From Tillandsia leiboldiana (Eukaryota > Streptophyta > Magnoliopsida > Poales > Bromeliaceae): 64,000 nt of DNA. Made by a program: the position numbers and the translations under genes. This document shows positions 55,153 to 64,000 of the stretch, in pieces (within the stretch, counting starts at the first letter, position 1; every line of letters starts with the position of its first letter). The DNA lies in the NCBI GenBank assembly GCA_029204045.2, contig CM055068.1, forward strand, positions 37,878,001-37,942,000, written 5' to 3'. Below the pieces are notes generated by a model. The model searched no databases and had not been told where the DNA came from. It worked only from the letters and a program-made list of their open reading frames with translations.

Positions 55153-55321
55153 GATCCGGATCGGGGTAGATGATCCGGATCCCGAACGCAGGAATTCTTC
55201 TGCGGGCTGACGATCCGGATTGTATCTGCCGATCCGGATCCCGAACGCAGTTTTCTCACTGCGGGTAGCCGATCCGGATCGCAGTTATGAACTGATCCGG
55301 ATCGCGGCTAGGTTTTATAAG
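55153..55321 (+). promoter_or_regulatory. Putative internal promoter of the Env-like ORF (Sirevirus D, second copy)
   Basis: The same six palindromic sites as at 49072-49222, with TATAAG at 55316-55321. Confidence 0.5.
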
Positions 55322-55438
55322 GAACGAAAGGGGTTTTTGATTTCTTTACTCCAATCTTTTGTTCCGAAGTTTCCAGAGCGCTTCTCTCTAGATTTCATCC
55401 TCCTTGGAAGCTTTCTAACTCAAGTTCTTCAGTTCCAA

Positions 55439-55819
55439 GTAAGTTTTATTGATCAAAATCTCGGTTTTTTCACCGTTTTTCTCTTTTCCTCCTCAAACGT
55501 ACGAAATTCTTGGATCGATTTTGTTTGTGGATGGTTTTTGATCAAATTTCTTTTGAAATAAGAACTCTGGGTTGTTTAGTTTTGATTATATGCTAGGTTT
55601 TCTCCTGATTAACGGATTTTTAGGCTTCGATTTCTAAAATTTCGGTTTTAGGGCATATAATAAGGATTTTTGAAATTCATGCAATTGATCTATTTTTAAA
55701 AGTCCTTTTGCAAAACTAATTTGATTCTTAGTCTCTCTACATGATAATGATTCTTTGGATACAATTTTTTCAATTTTTGAAAACTAAGAATTTTTGTGTT
55801 CTTGAGTTGGTTTTCACAG
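55439..55819 (+). other. Predicted leader intron, Env-like transcript (Sirevirus D, second copy)
   Basis: The same donor and acceptor as at 49358-49736; 381 nt here because of small indels. Confidence 0.55.
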
Positions 55820-55849
55820 GACACCTTCTGAACTCAAGCACTTTGATCA

Positions 55850-57321
55850 ATGGCACTTAATTCAATGTGTTTCTCTTGGTTAATCCTTCTCCTGGTCTCA
55901 ATGGTACACACTCGCCCTACAAATAAACTAAAGAGGGCCAAGAACCTCCAACAAAAAGGTGAATTTGTCGAGGTCAGTGACACAGAGGTAGATTGTCATG
56001 AGATTGACTGGGCGGCATTGACGGATGATGATGACTCAATGTATGAACAAGAACCGTCTGATGGTTCAAGGAGAAAGGCGTCTGTTAAACCAAAAGAAAA
56101 GGCAACTAAGGTACCAGGAAAAGCATCAGTGGTAGCACCAACCATCTCCTTGAAAAGAAAGAGAATAACTAAATGCCGTGGGCTACGACAGGACAATAAT
56201 GTTGACACGCCGATAGCTCCTGACTCCCCACATCGCTTGGAAGAAGTATTCGTTACACTGATCGTCTTCGAGCCTTTGCACATCGCGAATGCATTGGTGA
56301 AAGGCATGTTAACATTGAGGCTCTGCAAGGTCACTCCCCTGGTTTTGGTCTTCTGATTGAACAAGCCAACCTTATTCAAGTATGTCGTTTCCCAGAAACT
56401 CTTGGCTACTGTTTGCATCTTGTGAGGACCTTCTATACTAATGCACGGCATCTTCGAGAGTCTGAGATCGGTCCTATGGAGTTCTACACGAATATCCAAG
56501 GCACAAGGTTTAAGATTACTCCAGAATTGATTGGCGAGGTTTTGGGAATGGAAGCCAGCAAGAAAGGAGTTCACTACTTGAAGGGGGTAAATTTGACAAA
56601 CACATTATGGCAAAAAGTTATAGAGGGAATTTGTCTCGAGGGAACACAATCAACCGAAAAATCTGTTCGGTCTAAAGAACTTCGTCTTGAATATCGCTTC
56701 TTAAACTTCATCACATGTTACAATATACTTCCAAATATGCAGACAAAGGTTGTGAGATGGGACCGGTTGTTGTTTTTGTATCTTATAGGACATCCATCAG
56801 AGGCAACGGCATTGAATATCAACATTCTGTACATTATCTGGAATAGAATGGCGCGATATGTTGAGCATCCTCATCCCACTGAGAGAATTCCATTTCCCTT
56901 GATTATAATGAGGATTTTAAAGAAATTTCAGGTTGACATTACTTCAACAACTTATCATCAATGTCTGAGCATGATAAATGAGTCTACCATTGTCAAATCC
57001 CTCCATAAGTTGCCGCATGTCACTCCAGTTCCTGCATCTGGAACGAAGCACAGTACAAACACTAACGCATCACCATCTCGACAAGCACCCAGCACAGGTG
57101 ATGAAGCATCAATGACATCGATTATCAAGGAACAACAGCGACTATCTGTTAAGCAAGAACAAATTTTGAAGGAACAACAAAGAATTACCATTGAGCTTGA
57201 GATTACCACGGCAGCTCACATTACAATAACGAAGAAGATCAATTCAATGGACAAACGGATGCGAAAGATACTCTCTAAGATGGGTTGCACAAGCTCTGAA
57301 GACTCAGATTCTGACATCTGA
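55850..57321 (+). pseudogene. Env-like ORF of Sirevirus D, second assembled copy, one frameshift
   Basis: It runs from ATG 55850 to TGA 57319-57321 and would encode about 490 residues but for one missing base near 56255 (GTTACACTG where the first copy has GTTAACACTG). The 3' part (56413-57321) is fully open, with PMEFYTNIQG, LPNMQTKVVRWDR, a Ser/Pro/Thr linker, a Gln/Glu-rich coiled coil (KEQQRLSVKQEQ) and the acidic tail GCTSSEDSDSDI. Compared with Sirevirus A's 269-residue form, this is the long form with the globular middle. If the duplication is an artefact, the true gene is probably intact. Confidence 0.82.
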
Positions 57322-58183
57322 TTACTTTTGACTCATTTTTTTCTTTTCTTTTTGTGCAGGATTTTGATTTTAGGATTTAGTCTTATACTTACTTTTAGCT
57401 TAGTTCTCAGTTTTTACGTTTTATTGGAACTTTTTCACTCTCCTAACATTTCGTAGTCTTAACTACATTTTGGCTTTGTTTTGTGACAAAAAGGGGGAGA
57501 GAGTTAGAGAGAACTTTGAACAATGTTGACTGCATGAAACATCAAGGTAAGTGAACAATGTTTGATATGAAAACTGGATGAATATCAAGGTAAGTATTAC
57601 TCCAACTTCCATTCTCAACTTGAGGTTTTTCAGCTGTATGAATGCATGCCTCGACTAACTATTTGCTAACTATTTGGGCATGTAATATAACTAACAAGTT
57701 GATGTTCACTAACAAGTTTGTGACACTTGGTTTTTGATTGCATAGAAGATATGTTGGTTCTTAACTCTGATCAATTACATATCTATATATATATTAGTTT
57801 GTCACAAACATGTTCATGACATTTGGTTTTTACGTGCAAAGAAGATATGTTGGTGTTTTTTTTTTTTTTTTCTATGATCAGTTTACATATCTGAATATAA
57901 ATGTCATGGTAAGTATAAATGAGTTTAAACTTCATCTCTGTTTGTGGTTTTTGAATAATACAAAATTCTTGAGGTATCTAACGATTTCTTTTGTCAAGAA
58001 TGATTTCTTTTTGCAGAGAGTACAGATGTCTAAGTCTAGAGTCTGTTTTAGGAGTTTAACTCATGTATTGTATTTTGGATCTCCATTGTAAATTTTTGTT
58101 GTATGGTGATAGCAACAAAAATATCCTTTTGAATTTTCTTTAGTGGATCTGTGTTTTGTCACGAAACCGCCAAAGGGGGAGAT
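57322..58183 (+). other. Sirevirus D 3' untranslated region and polypurine tract
   Basis: A non-coding stretch with AAAAAGGGGGAGAGAG near 57488, a run of about 16 T near 57857, the conserved CACGAAACCGCC block, and the polypurine tract AAAGGGGGAGA (58172-58182) next to the LTR. Confidence 0.85.
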
Positions 58184-59519
58184 TGTTACGGAATTTGAGT
58201 TGGCGTAGTTTCGTGAAAGTCTCAAGTCTTGAAGATTGAAGGTGAAGAAAGTTGGATCGTTTAACTCAATCTCAAGAAAGAAGAATTCAAAAGGATCAGG
58301 TATGTTTAACTAAAGAATTTGTGTGATCCGAATACTTCTTGTAGTGTAGAAACACTTGGAAGAATCTTTCATTGCTAAAAATCAAAAACTGGACTTGGGA
58401 CATGTTCAGGATCCGGATCAGGCTGTTCGATCCGGATCCCGAAGGTGGTTCGTTCATACATCGTCGCAATCCGGATCGTAGTCTCTTGATCCGGATCCCG
58501 AACGTTGAGTTTACCATCTACCTTGAACGATCCGGATCTTGCTTCGCAATCCGGATCCCGAACGTTGATGTTTGGTGAACTGTATGAACGATCCGGATCG
58601 TAGTTACATGATCCGGATCCCGAACCTTCATTTTTCTGGAATTGGCTGTTTCGTTATGATGATCCGGATCTCAGTTATCACGATCCGGATCGCCGTCCGT
58701 AAAATTCTAGAAATGGCAGGTTTTTGATTCTTATCTCCTTCCTAGGGTTTCTAACCTATAAATAGACCCTATGTCTTTCTTTCTAGGGTCAATCCACATA
58801 GCCGTCTTTTTCATATATCATCTTATACGGCTATAGATCCACATATAGAGAAGAAAGGAAATCATTAGAGAATACTCTATGTTTCTTCATCTATATTGAT
58901 TAGTTTGATTCTAGGTTTTCATACTCACATCTTGAGTTGAATCAAACTAATGAATACTTAGATGGTATTTCCGATCTATCTTTGATCTAAGTATTCGGCG
59001 GATCATCACCACCCAAAAAACAACGATTACCCCAAAATCGGCGCGTGGATTCGCGTGTCCTTGTGGATTCAAGGTTCATTCGCTCTCGTGGATTCGGAGC
59101 GAGGCACGTTCGTGGATTCGAAGGGTGCTATTGGGTGAAGACCGTGGATTCGGTCGGACGTCGTGGATTCGACGTTGGACGCCGTGGATTCGGCGTTGGG
59201 CGCAGATCGTGGATTCGAGAAGCGTCTGGAGCGAGCGGAGAAGATCCTCTAGGAGCGTATGGAAAAGGTTGAGTCGTAAGTGTGTACGGTAAATCACCTT
59301 GTACGTGTTTTAATTCTAGTGGATTTCTGCCGTGTTATCGGTCCCGTGGTTTTTTACTCCGGTGATGGAGTTTTCCACGTAAAAATCTTGCGAGTTATTT
59401 TCATTTCCGCATTGGGTTTTTTATCGCAACGATTTTTGAGTGTTTATACGTTTACACCTATTCACCCCCCTCTAGGTGTTTCTTCCCCTATTTAGATCCG
59501 TATTATATACGACCCAACA
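58184..59519 (+). repeat. Sirevirus D 3' LTR
   Basis: 1336 bp, the same length as the 5' LTR. It contains the palindromic site pairs (58410-58691), TATAAATAG at 58757-58765, and the hairpin array at 59041-59219. Differences from the 5' LTR seen by eye are GATCCGGATC for GATCCAGATC, GATG for GACG, TTCTAG for TTCCAG, and CACCCCCC for CACCCACC. Confidence 0.95.
59041..59219 (+). repeat. GTGGATTC-loop hairpin array (Sirevirus D, 3' LTR copy)
   Basis: Identical in layout to 43064-43242; eight loops from 59045. Confidence 0.78.
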
Positions 59520-59524
59520 ATATC

Positions 59525-60275
59525 TTCCTTTTGCTACAAAATGCCACCCAGCCCCTACACAATAAACCCTAAGCCCTTAGGTCCCTACTGTAGGTACAAA
59601 ATGCTGTAAGGACCCTATGCAATGAGTCCCAAATAATTTGGTGCACGAAAAGTATAGGTTTTAATAGAAAAGATTGGTTTTTCGACACTTTTCACACATT
59701 TCGAGACAACCGGTTCGTCAATTTGCGAAACGGACTTCGCCACGACGTCTGGCTCGTCGAGACCTTTCAGAAATGCCCTTGCTTGATCGATTCGGTGCAC
59801 AATTAAATTCTCGGGCCATAATCTTCTTTATGTTGTAGAACGACACACGCATTTTGATGCACCCGGATCGCCAAACGTGAAAACCGTCAGTGCCATTGCG
59901 CTCAGAACGTCGAAAATAGTTAGAATTGACTACTCATACTACTATGCCTGGGGTCCAGACGGCGAAACAGCCGACGTTGGTCGAAAGGGAATTTAAATCA
60001 GGGGTTACTATTCACAACTTAAGTTGTGGGGCCCGCTTTTCTTTCGCTGTTTTGCAGAAGATCCGACCGTCGGATCGAAAACATGTGAATATCAACTTTT
60101 CATGTTTCGACGAGACGGTCGCAATGGTGATCTCGGATTTTCGAGATCATACCCCGATCAAAAGTTGATATTTTCGGGCCACCATTACACTACTAATTAT
60201 CCATTTTGCCATTTAAATAATCCAAAAAATTATTTAAGCTTAGACTTTGGATTTTAAAAAATTACGGTTACTACA
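59525..60275 (-). mobile_element. G2 solo LTR (minus), 5' segment
   Basis: On the minus strand the LTR start TGTAGTAACCG lies at 60275. CATGT (60276-60280) follows on the plus strand and matches 34071-34075. It is similar to 1-645. The ATATC copy at 59520-59524 belongs to the Sirevirus D insertion. No coding sequence. Confidence 0.8.
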
Positions 60276-60280
60276 CATGT

Positions 60281-61656
60281 AGTGATGTGTGAATGACAAG
60301 ACAAGGGAAGATTTCACCTTTGCGCACCCAAACCTTACAAGTTTTGGAATACGTTGGCAATGATCGCGATCTTAAGCTCCTTGGTGAATGTGTCTTGTTC
60401 GGTTGATCACTTTTTATTGATTTTCATGACGATCTTGTCTTGAGGGATGTACTACCATTGTTCTTGACCTTTGGTTGATTTCTTCTTGAATTCCGGTCTC
60501 TGTTCTTGATGGTAGTCATTGCAAGTAGTACTTGATTTGTTCGGTTGGCTTTATACTTGCAATTTGGTCTAATGTGCCCTTTTTCTCCACAATTGTGACA
60601 TACCTTATTTGACTTTGAATTCCCTCGCAATGTAGAAGGTTTGTCATCAATGAAAAAAATGATTTCAGTCGGAGGAGGAGATGAGACCGACTGAGGCACA
60701 AACTTCGTTCCGCTCGAACTTTGATCCTCACCAGTTCGACCGTATCCGAGGCCCAAACGGTTCATTTGACCAAGACCAAGCAATTTGTCCAACTTGCTCA
60801 TTCCTGATAAAAATCTCTTCAAATCTTCTTTAAGTTGGAATATGGTCTTCGTCATCTCTAATTTTTCATGTCGAGCCTCAGAATAGAGCTTTAAGAAGTA
60901 ATTCGCTTTATCCACCAACTTTATATGTTCCTTCTCGAAATGCTCATTCTTCTCTTGAAGGGAACTATTAACCTTGATCATGTTGTCCCTTTCCTCTTCA
61001 AGAGCTTTTGAGAGAGAAGTTGCCTTATTTGATTTGTCTTCGAGATCCAACAACCTTCTCTTCAATTTTTTGTTATGCTTTGACAATTTCTTTGAATCCC
61101 GTAATAATTTTTGGTAGGTAAAAGCAAAATCTTCACCTTCGGAGTCACTTGGTTAATCATCCGATGCAGTTTTTTCATTCAAGAAGGAGATGGTCAATGA
61201 AGTAGAGGAAGTCGATGAAAAGCATACGAAGGGTGAAGTTGTGGACGCAATAAATGTCGTGGCGTGTGTACCTCATCACTAGAAGACAACTCGTTAGAGG
61301 AGGAGTCATCCCATGTGATGGCTTGCATTGCCTTCTTCTTTGACGGATTCTTGTTGGGACACTCCGTTGATATATAGCCAAAGCCTCTGCATTTGAAGCA
61401 CTGGATTTGTCCCTCGGTGTTCTTATTTTCCTTCCAAGAACCCTCTTCCTTTCTTGATTTAGAACTTGAAATTTTTTTGACTTTCTTGGACTTAAAGAAG
61501 GATGATGATTTGCTTGAGTTTCCCCTTCTGAAGTTCCGGCGAAATTTCCTCATCAAGAAAGCGAGTTGTTTCTCAAAGTCCTCCATAGATAGATCATCGT
61601 CAGAATCCGAGGATGATTAATCCGCGTCTTCATGTTTTGTTGATTTCAACGCCATA
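60281..61656 (-). pseudogene. gag: Sirevirus C gag, degenerate, split from its pol by the nested block
   Basis: On the minus strand from about 61656, the frame shows SDSDDDLSMEDFEKQ, a basic stretch, and knuckle 1, CFKCRGFGYISTEC (~61400), in which the His ligand reads Tyr. A coiled coil (~61070-60830) and knuckle 2, CHNCGEKGHIRPNC (~60610), follow. It continues to VWVRKGE (~60330) and then crosses the CATGT site into 34075. The N-terminal ~230 residues of Gag are missing, cut by another LTR at 61657. The frame is broken between 61194 and 61086 and near 60424. The order of parts matches Sirevirus D Gag. Confidence 0.88.
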
Positions 61657-62068
61657 TGTAGTGGCCTAGATCCCCGTATAGCTTTCCCTCGTGATCCGCG
61701 GTGAAAAACACCTATTATTGGTGTGTCGGGCCCGCAACGCGTCAAATGGACGTGTCAGACGGATTCAGTGAAGATTCCGGATCAAGCCTATCTTTCGGCT
61801 GCTCTCGCCGAAATTTGGAAGTGGTTTCAGGCTAAACGGAGACAGGATTTGGATTCAGCGTGAAAAAACGTTGAAAAATGGCTATTTAATTGTATTTTTC
61901 TGAGTCCGGACGCCCAAAAACGGGCACCTGGAAGTTTTCGGTGAATTTTGGTGCACGGGGGAGCCGTGGACCGGCGGGGGAGCCACGTGGCAGCCTGGGA
62001 TTGGCCGGCGAATGCGGAGCGGTCCACGAAAGCCACGCGGGTGCGGTGGACCGGGCGCAGGGACACGT
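61657..62068 (+). mobile_element. Start of another gypsy-type LTR (G5)
   Basis: It begins TGTAGTGGCCTAGATCC directly after the Sirevirus C gag remnant (candidate TSD CCATA at 61652-61656). It is non-coding and is interrupted at 62069 by a G3-family LTR end. Identification rests on the TGTAGTG start and the abrupt junction only. Confidence 0.5.
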
Positions 62069-62643
62069 TGTCACGCCCCGGGGTCGAAACTGTGACCCGG
62101 GCTCGCCAACAGATCCGCCACCTATGCCAAACTCCGCAAAGGCGAAGCATCCTACCTGCAAGAAAAGTGCTGCAGCTAATAGATATCAGAGCTAGAAGAT
62201 AAAACTGCTGTAAAATAAAATTAACCACTGTACAATAGGAAAATAGTATAACAATGTCCACCTCCCAAAAATGATAATCGAACAATATCCTCAGATACAA
62301 AACTCATAGCTCAACAGGGAGGTATCTCCAATAAATACATCAGTGTACAGGCTCTAAATACATATCATATCCTCACTACAACAGTCTCTCAAAAGGAGAA
62401 ATAAAATGACTAATCTAATGAAAGATCCCCTCTGTCAGGGTACCGCTACTCTCCAACAACGGGTAGGGATCTAGCTCGCGACTCCCTCGCCTCGATCAAC
62501 AACCGCAGAATCAGTAACACCCGCTAAGACTCTGCAAAACAAAGGAGAGGAAGGAAAAAGGAAGGGAAAAACCCCCAATGGGCGTGAGAAATACACCAAA
62601 AAGGGAGTTCTCAGTGGGTACCACCGCCAGGCCCGACGGTCTG

Positions 62644-63219
62644 TGTGACGCCCCACTTCCCAGGGGGTCACCCATCCTAGAACTACTCTAGCTCTAGCAC
62701 GCTTAACTCTCATGTACCTCTTGGATCTTGCTACCATCCAAAATGCTATAGCCGGGTTAGAGATTTAGTCCTATTATATCATTTATATAGAGGACTAATC
62801 CAAATTCCGGGGGTGTCACATTCTTCCCCCCTTTAAGCCCTGACGTCCACGTCAGGCTCAAGCACACTCACAAGCACCAGGCGACGTGAGACTCGTCTCA
62901 CTAGCCTTAGCCGACCTTGTGAGGAGCTGCACTCCACTCACAACGGTCATTAGCCGGGGAGCCTCGCTCTACCCGCTATATAACCCTGGCTCAGCCGAGA
63001 CTCATCTCACATTTCCGGCTGGTGAATGGCTCTGATACCAACTGTGACGCCCAACTTCCCAGGGGGTCACCCATCCTAGAACTACTCTAGCTCTAGCACG
63101 CTTAACTCTCATGTTCCTCTTGGATCTTGCTACCATCCAAAATGCTATAGCCGGGTTAGAGATTTAGTCCTATTATATCATTTATATAGAGGACTAATCT
63201 AAATTCCGGGGGTGTCACA
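62644..63219 (-). mobile_element. Intact Cassandra-type TRIM with TSD GTCTG
   Basis: LTR 62644-62820 (177 bp), internal 62821-63042 (222 bp) and LTR 63043-63219 (177 bp), with GTCTG on both sides (62639-62643 and 63220-63224). Removing it restores GGTCTGCCCA, as in G3 at ~36700. On the minus strand the PBS TGGTATCAGAGCC follows the 5' LTR after two bases, and a purine run precedes the 3' LTR. There is no coding capacity. The 5S-like segment in the left LTR is 62655-62708. Confidence 0.92.
62655..62708 (-). promoter_or_regulatory. 5S rRNA-derived segment with Pol III control boxes (Cassandra LTR)
   Basis: On the minus strand AGTTAAGCGTGCT (box A-like) and AGGATGGGTGACC..CCTGGGAAGT (box C-like) keep the order and spacing of the internal promoter in plant 5S rRNA genes. 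A further copy lies in each Cassandra LTR of this window. Activity is not shown. Confidence 0.75.
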
Positions 63220-64000
63220 GTCTGCCCAATAAGTCCTCAAGAGACATAAAATAATCAATGCAGTAACACTGAACAAGAGAGCTGAAGACACTCGTCAGCT
63301 ATCATGCCTCTATCTATATGGTCAAAAGGGGGGAACCAAAGAATGGTATGCAACCACTAGCACATGAAATGCACAATTGACCCAATCGAGCTGACTGCCA
63401 CATCTGGTCCAGTCAAACCTGTGCCCACCTACAACCACCTCCCACTGTTGGGCAGGAATTACGTAGGATGTCCAAACGGACTAACTCACTATCGAATAGT
63501 GGCTCATGCAGGCTATAGTCAAAATCCACGCTCTCTCTCAGAACGGATAGACTCAAGATCACCAAACCTCTCGCACAACGGTCGACAACTCACAACGACC
63601 TCGGGACCACCGTCAATCCCCAAACGGTTCCCAACAACACTAGCACTGGTCTAAACACAGCTACTAGACTCCGCTCGTCCCCCAGGCATGAGTGCAACAA
63701 TAAAAGTACCTGCCGCATAAACCCAATCAAATAAACCGGTGTAAAATCCGGTACTTCCTGCTCTGCTGTCGAACTCATCTGCGGGAATACTGATCGACTA
63801 CTGACCGGTACGGTCGCATCCCAAAATAGGTGACAGACCGACTACTAACCGGTACGGTCGCACCCAAAATAAGTAATAGACCGGCTCCTGACCAGCACGG
63901 TCGCACACTCCGAAGTGGCACTCGAGGGGAGCGACCCACATGAGTAAAGTGTCACTGTAACAGTATCATAATATAGCAGGACTGGATCACAACTCTGATC

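Larger units (their letters stand above)
42207..59519 (+). mobile_element. Sirevirus D: complete ends with TSD ATATC, holding an assembly gap and false duplication
   Basis: The ends are TGTTACGG at 42207 and ACCCAACA at 59519, and ATATC flanks both sides (42202-42206 and 59520-59524). Both outer LTRs are 1336 bp with four differences seen by eye, which points to a recent insertion. The contents are PBS, gag, a pol lacking protease, spacer, Env-like ORF and polypurine tract. Sequence 46903-52890 recurs at 52991-58971 on the other side of 100 Ns. Counting it once, the element would be about 11.2 kb. Confidence 0.9.
62069..64000 (-). mobile_element. G3-family gypsy LTR (minus), runs off the window
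   Basis: It starts on the plus strand with TGTCACGCCCCGGGGTCG (the LTR end on the minus strand) and is similar to 36205 onward: AACAGATCCGCC, ATATCAGAGC, GGTCTGCCCA, GGCTCATGCAGGCTATAGTC. CACGT (62064-62068) is the candidate TSD. It is interrupted by the Cassandra copy at 62644-63219. It contains short repeats of GACCGACTACTGACCGGTACGG type near 63790-63900. No gene seen. Confidence 0.75.

Noticed and set aside
42207..59519. Genuine tandem Sirevirus with three LTRs
   Set aside because: The repeat abuts a 100-N gap exactly, the second unit starts inside RT rather than at an LTR or PBS, and errors concentrate at the gap.
1..64000. Host protein-coding genes
   Set aside because: Every frame with recognisable domains belongs to a retroelement; the remaining frames are short, unconserved or repeat-derived.

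Overview
The window is plant nuclear DNA made of nested LTR retrotransposons, read by eye. I found no host gene, no tRNA or rRNA gene, no CRISPR array and no bacterial feature. The plant assignment rests on Sirevirus-type Ty1/copia elements (two-knuckle Gag with a coiled coil, a second ORF after pol, repeated AGGGGGAG tracts, initiator-Met PBS), a chromodomain Ty3/gypsy (Tekay/Del-like) element, and Cassandra-type TRIMs with a 5S rRNA segment in their LTRs. Most likely this is a large-genome angiosperm. The species cannot be told.

Layout, left to right. 1-645: 5' end of a large gypsy LTR (minus), cut by the window edge. 646-7809: 3' part of Sirevirus A (plus) with a multimeric Cassandra array at 3577-6015; its 3' LTR sits inside the next element. 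7810-16444: Ty3/gypsy element G1 (plus) with a broken gag-pol and part of each LTR. 16454-25153: Sirevirus B (plus), 5' truncated at a filler-DNA junction. 25154-27878: two gypsy LTR pieces (plus). 27879-34075 and 60276-61656: Sirevirus C (minus), split by a gypsy solo LTR (G2, TSD CATGT). G2 is itself split by a second solo LTR (G3, 36205-40500, TSD CTAAC) and by the young Sirevirus D (42207-59519, TSD ATATC). 61657-64000: two further gypsy LTR pieces, the second carrying an intact Cassandra copy (TSD GTCTG).

Sirevirus D holds a 100-N gap at 52891-52990. The ~5.98 kb on its left (46903-52890) repeats on its right (52991-58971) with scattered indels near the gap. This is most likely one locus assembled twice, so the real element would be about 11.2 kb. 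Its two LTRs are each 1336 bp and differ at only four places I could see, so it is recent, yet protease and the start of integrase are deleted.

Three observations go beyond cataloguing. (1) The Sirevirus LTR leader carries seven or eight short hairpins with an invariant GTGGATTC loop and different but self-complementary stems. (2) The Env-like ORF has what looks like its own promoter: palindromic GATCCGGATC pairs plus a TATA box, the same module as in the LTR. A ~380-nt leader intron follows, with conserved splice sites in all four Sireviruses. (3) Sirevirus A's Env-like ORF keeps both ends of the protein but has an unrelated central part while staying open.
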